DNA of 64,000 nucleotides from Salininema proteolyticum. GTDB lineage: Bacteria > Actinomycetota > Actinomycetes > Mycobacteriales > Micromonosporaceae. Position numbers and translations under genes: made by a program. The notes under the pieces are model-generated. The model did not search any database. It saw only the letters and a program-made list of their open reading frames with translations, and was not told the origin of the DNA. Location of the stretch: assembly GCF_042685645.1 (NCBI RefSeq), contig NZ_JBHUNX010000001.1, positions 2,790,001-2,854,000 on the forward strand. The letters are read 5' to 3'. This document shows, one piece after another, positions 34,828 to 42,860 of this stretch (position 1 is its first letter; every line of letters starts with the position of its first letter).

Positions 34828-36519
34828 CTAGACCTCCAGGACGTGCGGCACGATCATCGGTCGGCGCCGGTAGGTGTCGTTGACCCACTTGCCGACCGTG
34901 CGGCGCAGGATCTGCTGCAGCTGGTAGGGGTCGGAGACGTCCTCCGACGCCGCCTGTTCCATGGCGTCGCTGATCAGCGGCAGGACGTCGTCGAACGCGT
35001 TGGGGTCGTTCGAGAAGCCCTTGGCCGAGATGGTCGGCCCGCCGACGACCTTGCCGTTCTCGGAGTCGATGACGACCGTGGCGGCGATGAAGCCGCCGTC
35101 GCCGAGGATCCGGCGCTCGTGCAGGACCGGCTCGCCCACGTCGCCGACCGAGAGTCCGTCGACGTAGATGAGCTTGTTGTCGACGTGCCCGGCCAGGACG
35201 GCCTTTCCGTCGACGAGGTCGATGACGTCGCCGTTCTCCGCGACGATGACCTGCTCGGGGTCCACCCCCGACTGGACGGCCAGGCGGGCGTGGGCCTGCA
35301 GGTGCCGCGCCTCACCGTGGACGGGCAGCACGTTGGAGGGCTTGACGGTGTTGAGCACGTAGAGCAGCTCGCCCGCCGGGGCGTGCCCGGAGACGTGCAC
35401 CTTGGCCACGCCCTTGTGGATCACCGTCGCGCCGGTCATGGCCAGGCGGTTGATGACGCCGTAGACGGCCGTCTCGTTGCCCGGCACCAGCGAGGAGGCG
35501 AGGATGATGGTGTCGTCCGGCTCCACCTTGATGTGCCGGTGGTCGCCGGAGGCCATGCGGCCCAGGGCGCTCATCGGCTCGCCCTGCGAACCGGTGGACA
35601 TGAACACGACCTTGTCCTTGGGCAGGGTGACCGCCTCGTCCATGCTCACCATGAGCCCCGCCGGGGCGTTGAGCAGGCCGAGGTCCTGGGCGATGCCCAT
35701 GTTGCGGACCATGGAGCGGCCCACGAAGGCGACCTTGCGGCCGTGGTTGTGCGCCGCGTCGAAGATCTGCTGGACGCGGTGGACGTGGCTGGCGAAGGAG
35801 GCCACGATGATGCGGCCTGTGACGCCGTCGAACATGTCGTCGATGACCGGGCCGATCTCCCGCTCCGAGGCCACGAAGCCGGGCGTCTCGGCGTTGGTCG
35901 AGTCCGACAGGAGCAGGTCGACCCCCTCGGATCCGAGCCGCGCGAAGCCGGCCAGGTCGGTGATCCGGCCGTCCAGCGGCAGCTGGTCCATCTTGAAGTC
36001 GCCGGTGTGCAGGACGGTGCCCGCCGAGGTCCGGATCCCCACCGCCAGGGCGTCGGGGATGGAGTGGTTGACCGCCAGGAACTCCAGCCCGAACGGGCCG
36101 AGGTCGAGCGTCTCGTCCTCCGCCACGACCGTCGAGGTCGGGCGGATGCGGTGCTCCTTGAGCTTCGCCTCCACCAGAGAGATGGAGAACTGCGAGCCGA
36201 CCAGCGGAATGTCGTTCTTGTGCCGCAGCAGGAACGGGATGCCGCCGATGTGGTCCTCGTGGCCGTGCGTGATGACGATGGCCTCGATGTCGTCGAGGCG
36301 GTCGAGGATCGGCGTGAAGTCCGGCAGGATGAGGTCCACGCCGGGCTGGTCCACGTCCGGGAAGAGCACGCCGCAGTCGACGACCAGCAGGCGCCCGTCG
36401 TGCTCGAACAGGGTCATGTTGCGGCCGATGGCGCCGAGGCCTCCGAGCGGGACGACGCGCAGGGCGCCGTCGGCGATGGGCGCCGGGGCCCCGAGGTCGT
36501 TGGGTCGGGTCAGGCTCAC
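34828..36519 (-). CDS. rnj: Ribonuclease J
   Basis: A 563-residue metallo-beta-lactamase/beta-CASP nuclease with endo- and 5'-3' exoribonuclease activity in RNA decay and rRNA maturation. It shows THGHEDHIGG (the HxHxDH zinc motif), VLHTGDFKMD, LLLSDSTNAE and the beta-CASP motifs SFASHVHRVQ, STGSQGEPMSAL and VHVSGHAPAGE. The C-terminal domain is present, so the length is normal. The GTG start overlaps the dapA stop in GTGA and has GGAGGAG in front. dapA-rnj is the conserved actinobacterial order. Confidence 0.96.
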   Translation of the reverse strand: MSLTRPNDLGAPAPIADGALRVVPLGGLGAIGRNMTLFEHDGRLLVVDCGVLFPDVDQPGVDLILPDFTPILDRLDDIEAIVITHGHEDHIGGIPFLLRHKNDIPLVGSQFSISLVEAKLKEHRIRPTSTVVAEDETLDLGPFGLEFLAVNHSIPDALAVGIRTSAGTVLHTGDFKMDQLPLDGRITDLAGFARLGSEGVDLLLSDSTNAETPGFVASEREIGPVIDDMFDGVTGRIIVASFASHVHRVQQIFDAAHNHGRKVAFVGRSMVRNMGIAQDLGLLNAPAGLMVSMDEAVTLPKDKVVFMSTGSQGEPMSALGRMASGDHRHIKVEPDDTIILASSLVPGNETAVYGVINRLAMTGATVIHKGVAKVHVSGHAPAGELLYVLNTVKPSNVLPVHGEARHLQAHARLAVQSGVDPEQVIVAENGDVIDLVDGKAVLAGHVDNKLIYVDGLSVGDVGEPVLHERRILGDGGFIAATVVIDSENGKVVGGPTISAKGFSNDPNAFDDVLPLISDAMEQAASEDVSDPYQLQQILRRTVGKWVNDTYRRRPMIVPHVLEV

Positions 36520-37412
36520 AGGATCTCCTCCACCTCGGCGAGATTGTTCTTGATCAGGTCGACGATCGCGTCGTCGGCCGGAGTCAGCGGCAGGCGCGGC
36601 TCTCCGCCGGGCAGCCCCTTGAGGGCGAGCGCGGCCTTGACCGCGATGACGCCCTGGACGCCGCCCTGGAGTGCCTCCAGGGCGGGCTGGAGGGCGTCGG
36701 AGATGGCCAGCGCCTTCTCGACCTCCCCCTGGTCGTAGGCGTCGAACATCGCGTTGATGTGGCGGCCGAAGAGGTGCCCGATGACGCTCACGACGCCGAC
36801 GGCTCCGGTGGAGTAGGCGGCGAGGTTGAGCGGGTCGACGCCGCAGTAGACGGTGATGCCCGTCCGGTTGCGGACGTACTGGGAGAACGCCAGGTTGTGG
36901 GTGGCGTCCTTGACCGCGATGACGCGGGGGTGCTTGACCAGTTCTCCATAGGTGTCCAGCGCGATGCCCATGCCGCTGCGGCCGGGGATGTCGTAGAGCA
37001 TGACCGGCAGCTCGGTGGCGTCGGCGATGGCCGTGAAGTGCGCGGCGATGCCGTCCTGAGGGGGCAGGGAGTAGAACGGGGTGACCAGCAGCAGGCCGTT
37101 GGCGCCCGCCTTCTCGGCGGACTTGGCCTGTTCCACGGAGTGGCGGGTGTTGTAGTTGGACGTGCCGGCGAGGATGTGGGCGCGGTCGCCCACGGCGTCG
37201 ACGACCGTCTCGATCAGCTGGATTTTCTCGGCGTCGGTGGTGGTGGGGGACTCACCGGTCGTGCCGTTGAGGACGAGGCCGTCGCAGCCCTGCTCGTCGA
37301 CGAGGTAGCGGGCCAGCTCGGCGGAGCCGTCGGCGTCGAGTTCCCCCGAGCGCGTGAACGGAGTGATCATGGCCGTCAAGGTCCGCCCGAAGGGCCGAGT
37401 CACATTGCGCAT
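36516..37412 (-). CDS. dapA: 4-hydroxy-tetrahydrodipicolinate synthase
   Basis: A 298-residue TIM-barrel aldolase that condenses pyruvate and aspartate semialdehyde in the diaminopimelate/lysine pathway. It has the GTTGESPT motif near residue 50, the catalytic tyrosine in PVMLYDIPGRSG near 140 and the Schiff-base lysine in IAVKDATHN near 168. It starts with ATG at 37412 and is followed by rnj with a four-base overlap. The companion dapB lies 7 kb upstream at 44.4-45.1 kb on the same strand, separated by thyX and accessory genes. Confidence 0.96.
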   Translation of the reverse strand: MRNVTRPFGRTLTAMITPFTRSGELDADGSAELARYLVDEQGCDGLVLNGTTGESPTTTDAEKIQLIETVVDAVGDRAHILAGTSNYNTRHSVEQAKSAEKAGANGLLLVTPFYSLPPQDGIAAHFTAIADATELPVMLYDIPGRSGMGIALDTYGELVKHPRVIAVKDATHNLAFSQYVRNRTGITVYCGVDPLNLAAYSTGAVGVVSVIGHLFGRHINAMFDAYDQGEVEKALAISDALQPALEALQGGVQGVIAVKAALALKGLPGGEPRLPLTPADDAIVDLIKNNLAEVEEIL

Positions 37413-37570
37413 GTCTTTTCACCAATACTGTTCTGGGCTCGCCTTGCAGCGTACTGCAATGCGAGCCTGCTCAAATCAACTATCTCAATTGTGGCCGCCC
37501 CGCGGGCGGCCCTCAATGTTCCTTCGAAGGTGTTCGCTGTTCGGGACTTCCCCGGTGGAGGACCGGGTTC

Positions 37571-38323
37571 CTAGCCTTCGGTGACGTACGGAGAGCTCGC
37601 GACCTCCGTGCCGTCCTCCATGGCCGTGATGGTGAAGTCCGCGAAGACGTTGGAGGCCTTGTCCTGCAGCTGCCGGAGGCACTCGATCGCGAGGGCGCGG
37701 ATCTCGACGTCGGCGTGCTCGGAGGCGCGCATGGCGATGAAGTGGCGCCAGGCGCGGTAGTTTCCGGTGACGACGATGCGTGTCTCGGTGGCGTTGGGCA
37801 GGATGGCGCGGGCCGCCTGTCGCGCCTGTTTTCGGCGCAGCGTGCGGTTCTCCACGTCGGCGAATTTCTTCTCGAGGCCTTCGAGCAGCTCGGTGTAGGC
37901 CTGTTGACTTGCTTCGGCGGCGGCGGTGAATTTCTCGTGCAGTTCGGGGTCGTCGGCGATCACGTCGGGCTCCACCATCGCGGCGTCGCGCTCGGGGACG
38001 TAGCGCTGGGACAGCTGCGAGTAGGAGAAGTGGCGGTGGCGGATCAGCTCGTGGGTCAGGGAGCGGGACACTCCGGTGAAGTAGAAGCTGACCGAGCCGT
38101 GCTCCAGGACCGACAGGTGGCCGACCCGGAGGATGTGGTCGAGGTAGCCGGCGTTGGTGGCCGTCTTCGGGTTGGGCTTCTTCCAGGACTGGTAGCAGGA
38201 GCGGCCGGCGAACTCGGCGAGCGCCTGCCCGCCTTCGGCGTCGGTGTCCCACGGGACGTCGGCGGGGGGCTCGAAATGCGTCCAGGCGACGAGTCGGACG
38301 TTGAGCGGAGCGATCTCTGGCAT
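37571..38323 (-). CDS. thyX: Flavin-dependent thymidylate synthase ThyX
   Basis: A 250-residue FAD enzyme that methylates dUMP using methylenetetrahydrofolate and NADPH. The ThyX motif RHRHFSYSQLSQR (consensus RHRxxSxxxxSxR) is near residues 93-105, preceded by LSVLEHGSVSFYFTGVSRS and followed by a C-terminal RALAIECLRQLQ helix. Length is typical. An AGGGGGA lies before the ATG. It is upstream of dapA on the same strand with a 158-base gap, which is longer than an operon normally shows and may hold a separate dapA promoter. Confidence 0.96.
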   Translation of the reverse strand: MPEIAPLNVRLVAWTHFEPPADVPWDTDAEGGQALAEFAGRSCYQSWKKPNPKTATNAGYLDHILRVGHLSVLEHGSVSFYFTGVSRSLTHELIRHRHFSYSQLSQRYVPERDAAMVEPDVIADDPELHEKFTAAAEASQQAYTELLEGLEKKFADVENRTLRRKQARQAARAILPNATETRIVVTGNYRAWRHFIAMRASEHADVEIRALAIECLRQLQDKASNVFADFTITAMEDGTEVASSPYVTEG

Positions 38324-38558
38324 GGAAGTGTCCCCCTGTTCACTGCCGGGTTCCCGGCGTTCCGGTCTGGTGCGGCGCGTGCGCCTCTAATGACTCTACT
38401 AGCACCGCGGACCGGCCCTGCCGCTCCCCGGCGCGGGTTGGCCGATGACATAGTCAGTGTGACCGGCCGTGTGCTCCGCGACTCCCCGAGGTCGGGTTCG
38501 GAGGCTCTTTTTCACCGTCCCGGTTGACAGACGTCAATAATGATGTCATTATGGCGTC
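38324..38558. other. Divergent intergenic region thyX / RHH gene
   Basis: 235 bases. The right end holds the RHH-gene promoter with repeats (see 38524-38559). The left part must contain the thyX promoter, but no clear box is seen. Confidence 0.5.
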
Positions 38559-38559
38559 A
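38524..38559 (+). promoter_or_regulatory. Promoter with three GTCA direct repeats, leaderless start
   Basis: TTGACA at 38524-38529, a 17-base spacer, CATTAT at 38547-38552, then six bases to the ATG at 38559. GTCA is repeated at 38533, 38545 and 38556, spaced 12 and 11 bases, which puts three copies on one face of the helix across spacer, -10 and start. AATGATGTCATT in the middle is a near-palindrome. This is a likely autoregulatory operator for the ribbon-helix-helix protein encoded downstream. Confidence 0.65.
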
Positions 38560-39050
38560 TGGACTTGACACCGTACATCGATTCGCTCCGCCGCAGCCTC
38601 ACCGCTGCCGCCGCACCGGCAGGCGACGACGCCGCGCGGACCGCCGAACTTCTGGCAGAGGCCCTCGATGCCGGGGCCAGGCTGGCCCTCATGGAGGCGC
38701 TCTCCGAGGCAGCCGCGGAGATCACGGAAGACCTCGACAAGGCCGGCTCGTCGGCCTCGGTCGACCTCAAGATCCGCGGCAAAGAGGTCAGCTTCACCAT
38801 CAACGACATGGAGGAGACCGAGGCTCCCGCCGTGCCGCCGGCCCCGCCGACGGACGACGACGTAGCCAGGATCACCCTCCGCCTGCCCGAGTCCCTGAAG
38901 GAGGACGTGGAGACCGCCGCGGCGAGCTCGGGCGTCTCGGTCAACGCGTGGCTGGTGCGCGCCATCAACACCGCCGTGCACTCCAAGAACTCCACCTCCG
39001 CTCGCGGAGCGCGCCACAGCCAGCGCATCACCGGCTACGCGCGAGCCTGA
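38559..39050 (+). CDS. Ribbon-helix-helix DNA-binding protein (HicB-like C-terminus)
   Basis: A 163-residue protein. The N-terminal 75 residues are helical and acidic, with a beta segment VDLKIRGKEVSFTIND. The C-terminal part is an Arc/HicB-type ribbon-helix-helix: ARITLRLPESLKEDVETAAA, then SGVSVNAWLVRAINTAV. No toxin of HicA type accompanies it, so it is a regulator rather than an antitoxin in a classic pair. The ATG has no ribosome site and follows its promoter directly. It is paired with the DUF4097 gene 59 bases downstream, a pairing also found in other actinomycetes. Confidence 0.85.
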   Translation: MDLTPYIDSLRRSLTAAAAPAGDDAARTAELLAEALDAGARLALMEALSEAAAEITEDLDKAGSSASVDLKIRGKEVSFTINDMEETEAPAVPPAPPTDDDVARITLRLPESLKEDVETAAASSGVSVNAWLVRAINTAVHSKNSTSARGARHSQRITGYARA

Positions 39051-39109
39051 GCACCACCGCCGTCCCCCTGCCCGACACCACCGCGAGCGCACTCTCTAAG
39101 GAACGAGCA

Positions 39110-39925
39110 ATGAACGAGTACACCGAATTCGAGGCCGACGGCCCCATCACGGCGTCCATCACGCTGGCCGACGGCTCCGCCACCGTGACCGGCCACGAGG
39201 CCGACACCGTCTTCGTCGAGATCCGCGCGGCCAAGCGCGGCGACGACGCCGAGGACGCCGCCGACCTGGCAAAAGTGGACTTCGAGTCCAACCACCTGCG
39301 CATCGTCGCACCGGAGAAGCAGACCAACTGGTTCTTCAAGAAGGACATCGCCGTCCACGTCGACGTGAAGGTGCCCTTCGGCTCCGACATCACCCTGAAG
39401 TCGGCCTCGGCGCCGCTGTCGACGCACGGCCGCATGGGACCGGTCGCGGCCCACTCCGCCGCCGGGCACATCGAGGTCGAGCAGGCCACCACCGTCCGCG
39501 CCACCACCGCCTCCGGCTCGGTGACCGTCCGGTCGGCCTCCGACGACGTGCGGGTCAACACCGCCTCGGGCACCGTCGACATGGACCGCGTCGGCGGGGA
39601 CTTCAGCGCCAACACCGTCTCGGGGGCGGTGCAGGTCTACCGCACCGAGGGCTCGGTGAAGGCCAAGACCGTGTCCGGCTCGATCACCCTCGACTCCGTG
39701 TCGAAGGGGACCGTGAACGCCAAGTCGGTGTCGGGGTCGATCAACATCGGCGTCCTGGCGGGCACCGACGTGTGGATGGACCTCGACTCCAAGGCCGGAT
39801 CGGTGGTCACCGACCTGGCCGCCGGGGACACCTCCCCCAAGCCGGAGGAGGGCGTGGGGAACGTCGAGATCAACGCGCGTTCCATCTCCGGCGACGTCTA
39901 CCTGCACCGGGCCGTGCGCAACTAG
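39110..39925 (+). CDS. DUF4097-family beta-repeat protein
   Basis: A 271-residue protein whose second half is a set of short beta-strand repeats with a central SG: TASGSVTV, TASGTVDM, TVSGAVQV, TVSGSITL, SVSGSINI and SISGDVYL, about every 16-20 residues. They predict a right-handed beta-solenoid. It has no signal peptide and no membrane helix, so it is probably cytoplasmic. DUF4097 proteins are common next to RHH or PadR-type regulators, but their role is unproved. AAGGA lies before the ATG. It probably forms an operon with the preceding RHH gene. Confidence 0.88.
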   Translation: MNEYTEFEADGPITASITLADGSATVTGHEADTVFVEIRAAKRGDDAEDAADLAKVDFESNHLRIVAPEKQTNWFFKKDIAVHVDVKVPFGSDITLKSASAPLSTHGRMGPVAAHSAAGHIEVEQATTVRATTASGSVTVRSASDDVRVNTASGTVDMDRVGGDFSANTVSGAVQVYRTEGSVKAKTVSGSITLDSVSKGTVNAKSVSGSINIGVLAGTDVWMDLDSKAGSVVTDLAAGDTSPKPEEGVGNVEINARSISGDVYLHRAVRN

Positions 39926-39991
39926 GCGTCGGCCGGTTCGTTCCGCCGGGCGTCGCCCCGCGGAGCGGACGCGGCACGCGGGATCGTCGTC

Positions 39992-40480
39992 CTACACGTA
40001 GAGAAGCGTGAACGGCGCGAAGGGCAGGTTGCGCAACACCCAGTAAACCGCCCACACCGCGAAGAATCCGACGACGATCCGGGGAGTGAGGTGGAGGCGC
40101 GGAAGCCTCCACCTCACTTTCGGCATGAGTCTGGGCACCGCCCACTGGACGAAGAGCCACACCAGGAACGGCGCGGCGAAGAGCGCCAGGGCGTGGTTGC
40201 GCGCCGCCTCGGGGAAGTCGAGGGTGAGCGTGTGGTAGAAGGCGCGGGTCCCGCCGCAGCCGGGGCAGTCGAAGCCCGTGATCATTTTGAACAGGCAGGT
40301 CGTCGGGCCGGCGTTGTCGGTGGGGTCGGTCGCGAGCACGGCCGAGGCCGCCACCGCGAATCCCGCCAGCACCGCCGCCGGGCCCATCCACGGCCTCCAG
40401 AATCCGCGCACGGGTCGGCGAGGGGGCTCCCCGCTGCGCTCCGCCGGTTCGGCCGCCGCGTCGACTGTCATGTCCCCCAT
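39992..40480 (-). CDS. DUF2752 membrane protein
   Basis: A 162-residue membrane protein with the DUF2752 hallmark DCPGCGGTRAFYHTL near residues 71-85 between two hydrophobic helices. There is one helix before it (AAVLAGFAVAASAVLA) and two after (LFAAPFLVWLFVQWAV, and VGFFAVWAVYWVLR). The CPxCGxTR motif resembles a cysteine pair for metal or redox chemistry, but no function is established. The ATG at 40480 with GAAGGGG upstream is chosen; an ATG three codons in is close behind. It is convergent with the DUF4097 gene. Confidence 0.88.
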   Translation of the reverse strand: MGDMTVDAAAEPAERSGEPPRRPVRGFWRPWMGPAAVLAGFAVAASAVLATDPTDNAGPTTCLFKMITGFDCPGCGGTRAFYHTLTLDFPEAARNHALALFAAPFLVWLFVQWAVPRLMPKVRWRLPRLHLTPRIVVGFFAVWAVYWVLRNLPFAPFTLLYV

Positions 40481-40597
40481 CGTACGGGACCCCTTCCCGC
40501 CCGTTCCTCCCCTTTGCCCCCGATTCCCCTCCCCGGGGGCCGCCGGGCGCCTAACCTCTAGTTCTAGACGATTGATCGCCGACGGCGGCGGCCGCGA

Positions 40598-40694
40598 GAC
40601 CGCTGCCGGCGAAGGGACCACCCCTGGCCCGCGGCGGCCCGGCCTCCCGGAGCGAGCGGTCATTCGCCTGGGACGACGACCGGAGGTGGCGAAT
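40598..40694 (+). promoter_or_regulatory. Nested stem-loops over the ribosome site of the first paralogue
   Basis: GACCGCT (40598-40604) pairs with AGCGGTC (40655-40661), and ATTCGCC (40662-40668) pairs with GGCGAAT (40688-40694). The second stem would hold the GGAGGT ribosome site in its loop and cover the first two bases of the start codon. A role in translation control is inferred. Confidence 0.35.
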
Positions 40695-41481
40695 GGGGCT
40701 CTACCGAGGAGGCAGGAGCGCCGGGTCCGAGCGAAGCGGGCCAAAGGACGGGGACGAGCGGGAGGACGGGCCGACCGTCACCGTGGGCCAGGTGGTCGCC
40801 GCGGCGGCGGCCTCCACCATCGGGGCCCTCGTCATCCAGGCCATCGGCATCTGGGGGACCATCATCGGCACCGCGATGCTGAGCGTCGCCGCCACCGCCG
40901 GGTCCGTGTTCATCCTGCGGGCGATGCACCACACCAAGAGGACCGTGGGAAAGCTGCCGATCAAGCGCGGGGCCGGGGGCGAGTGGGAGGAGCAGGCCTA
41001 CGCCGCCGAACCGGGGGCCGACGACGCCGACGACGGGACGGAGGAGCCCGCGTCGCCCGAGTCCGAGCCGTCCGCCTCCGACGACGACACGACAGTCATC
41101 GAGTCCTTCAAGGCCACCTCCGACGAGTACGTCCACCGTGCGTCCTCGCGGCGCCGCACGATGGTGAGCATCGTGGCCGCGAGCCTCGTCGTCTTCGGCA
41201 TCACCCTGGGGGCCCTGTTCCTGCTGGGCGTGTTCAGCGGCCAGGCCGACCGGTACATCACGCCGGTTCGGACGGTCACCGTCACCGCCTCGCCGCGCGA
41301 GTCGGTGTCGCCCTCGCCGTCGGTGTCGGTCACGGAGTCCGAGAGCGCCTCCCCCACCACCGACGTCTCCGTGTCGGTCTCCCCGTCTCCGTCGCCGTCG
41401 CCTTCGCCCTCGCCGTCTCCCTCGCCCAGTCCGAGCCCCAGCCCTTCGCCGTCGCCGCGGGTCGCGGATACCGAGTCATAG
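40693..41481 (+). CDS. Two-helix membrane protein with Ser/Pro-rich tail (paralogue 1)
   Basis: A 262-residue protein of unknown function. After a polar start comes a conserved membrane-associated block, VTVGQVVAAAAASTIGALV followed by IQAIGIWGTIIGTAMLSVAA (about residues 29-66), then an acidic linker, a second membrane helix IVAASLVVFGITLGALFLLG (about 160-179) and a low-complexity (Ser-Pro)n tail that probably lies outside the cell. The block is clearly related to that of the next gene, so the two arose by duplication. GGAGGTGG precedes the ATG. I do not recognise a named family. Confidence 0.8.
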   Translation: MGLYRGGRSAGSERSGPKDGDEREDGPTVTVGQVVAAAAASTIGALVIQAIGIWGTIIGTAMLSVAATAGSVFILRAMHHTKRTVGKLPIKRGAGGEWEEQAYAAEPGADDADDGTEEPASPESEPSASDDDTTVIESFKATSDEYVHRASSRRRTMVSIVAASLVVFGITLGALFLLGVFSGQADRYITPVRTVTVTASPRESVSPSPSVSVTESESASPTTDVSVSVSPSPSPSPSPSPSPSPSPSPSPSPSPRVADTES

Positions 41482-41643
41482 AGGATGCACGCGTTGTTAT
41501 ATCAATGTGTGTTTATTCACTGGCCTCTTCGGACATTCGCGGGCTCGCCCGGGACGAGATTCGAATAGTATTAGTTACCGAACCTATATTGAATCGTAAT
41601 GGTTCGCACAATCCGTAGGCAGACGGCTTCGCACAAGAGACCA
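41482..41643. other. AT-rich intergenic stretch
   Basis: Visibly poorer in G+C than its surroundings (for example 41495-41520 and 41560-41605). No gene is apparent in it. It probably carries the promoter of the second paralogue; TATATT at 41586-41591 and TATCAA near 41498 are -10-like, but no pair of boxes is convincing. Confidence 0.5.
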
Positions 41644-41702
41644 TGGAGTGTCTCGGGTGGTTCCCTTCGCTCGAAGCGGCGACCACCGTTCCAGACACTC
41701 CA
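41644..41702 (+). promoter_or_regulatory. Long stem-loop directly before the ribosome site of the second paralogue
   Basis: TGGAGTGTCT (41644-41653) pairs perfectly with AGACACTCCA (41693-41702). Inside, GGTGGT (41656-41661) pairs with ACCACC (41682-41687), and a small CTTC/GAAG stem caps it. The AGGAGG ribosome site (41702-41707) abuts the stem, so folding should affect translation, or the element may be an attenuator. Confidence 0.6.
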
Positions 41703-41716
41703 GGAGGCGATGCCCG

Positions 41717-42853
41717 GTGCCGCCGAACAGCGCCGATGACAAGGGCGAGGACACTCGCCGGCGGGTGCCCGCCCAGAACACGGGGTCCCGCCGCGAAGGC
41801 GGAGAGGCCGCCGAGGAGAAGAGCCCGGAGGGCGGGCTGAGCCTCGGACAGATCGCCGCCGCCGCGGGCGCCTCCACCATCGGAGCGATCGTGGCCAAGC
41901 TGACGGGCCTCTGGGGCACCGTCTGGGGCACGGCCATACTGAGCATCTGCGCCACGGTCGGCACCGTCTATCTGCAACGGGTCATGCGTTCCACTCACAG
42001 CAAGGTCAGAACGCAGATGTCCAACTTCAGCTCCTCCTTCAAGCCCGGCAAGAGCGGCGGCACACCAGAGAAGGCCACCGCGGTGTTCCGCGTGCCCTCC
42101 GAGATCCAGGCCGACCCCTCCCTCATCGCCCCGGAGGACGCCGACGCCACCCGGACGCTCCCCGGAGGAGCAGGGCTCGGCAAGGCGACGGGAACCGGCG
42201 GAACCCTTTCCGCCGCGGCCGACGGCACGCGCGTTCAGGCCGCCGTGGGGGCCGACGACGCGACCCGCGCCTTCGACCCCGACGACACCCGGCCGCTCGG
42301 CTCCGGGAGGACGTTCGGGGAGGACACGGTCCTCGTGGCCGCCGACCCCGACGCCGACATCGGCGACACCCAGGAGTTCCACCTCGTCGACGCCGAGGAG
42401 CAGGACAAGACCGCCCGCCGGAGGAAGGTCAAGCGAAACGCCCTCGTCCTCTCTCTGTCCAGCCTCATAGTCTTCGCCCTCACCATGGGCGCCCTCACCA
42501 TCATCGGCCAGACCACCACCGGCGAGTTCGACACGTACTACAACGACTCCAAACCCGTCAAGGAGCCGGAGAAGTCCACCCCGCCCAGCCCCGAGGGCAC
42601 AAGGGAATGGACTCAGGAGCCCACCGAGGACCCGACCGAGTCCGCGCCGGAGGAGACGACGGAAGAACCGAGCGAGGAGCCCACGGAGGAGCCGCCCACC
42701 GAGGAACCCACCGACGAGACCTCGGAACCGGACCCCTCGGAACCCACCGAGCAGGAACCCGACCCGTCGGACTCCACCGAGCCGGAGCCGACGTCGTCTC
42801 AGGACGTCGGGGACGAGGTCCAGGACCGGCGACTGCCGGACACCAACCCCTGA
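41717..42853 (+). CDS. Two-helix membrane protein with Glu/Pro/Thr-rich tail (paralogue 2)
   Basis: A 378-residue relative of the preceding gene product. The shared block is LSLGQIAAAAGASTIGAIVA followed by KLTGLWGTVWGTAILSICAT (about residues 42-80), then a long acidic linker with TRTLPGG, TRAFDPDD and TRPLGSG repeats. A second membrane helix (LVLSLSSLIVFALTMGALTI) follows near 260, and a tail of E-P-T repeats ends in LPDTNP. The LPDTNP end resembles a sortase-like motif but lacks the following helix. The GTG at 41717 has AGGAGG nine bases upstream, inside the edge of a stem-loop. Function unknown. Confidence 0.8.
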   Translation: MPPNSADDKGEDTRRRVPAQNTGSRREGGEAAEEKSPEGGLSLGQIAAAAGASTIGAIVAKLTGLWGTVWGTAILSICATVGTVYLQRVMRSTHSKVRTQMSNFSSSFKPGKSGGTPEKATAVFRVPSEIQADPSLIAPEDADATRTLPGGAGLGKATGTGGTLSAAADGTRVQAAVGADDATRAFDPDDTRPLGSGRTFGEDTVLVAADPDADIGDTQEFHLVDAEEQDKTARRRKVKRNALVLSLSSLIVFALTMGALTIIGQTTTGEFDTYYNDSKPVKEPEKSTPPSPEGTREWTQEPTEDPTESAPEETTEEPSEEPTEEPPTEEPTDETSEPDPSEPTEQEPDPSDSTEPEPTSSQDVGDEVQDRRLPDTNP

Positions 42854-42860
42854 GGGCGGG

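Noticed and set aside
38559..39925. Toxin-antitoxin module
   Set aside because: The first gene has a HicB/Arc-like DNA-binding end, but the second is a DUF4097 beta-repeat protein, not a toxin of a known type.
41380..41480. Simple-sequence repeat (tc-rich) as a phase-variation tract
   Set aside because: It encodes the Ser-Pro tail in hexamer-like units with varied codons; the units are multiples of three, so slippage would not shift the frame.
42830..42853. Sortase signal LPDTNP at the end of the second membrane paralogue
   Set aside because: No hydrophobic segment or basic tail follows; the protein simply ends there.
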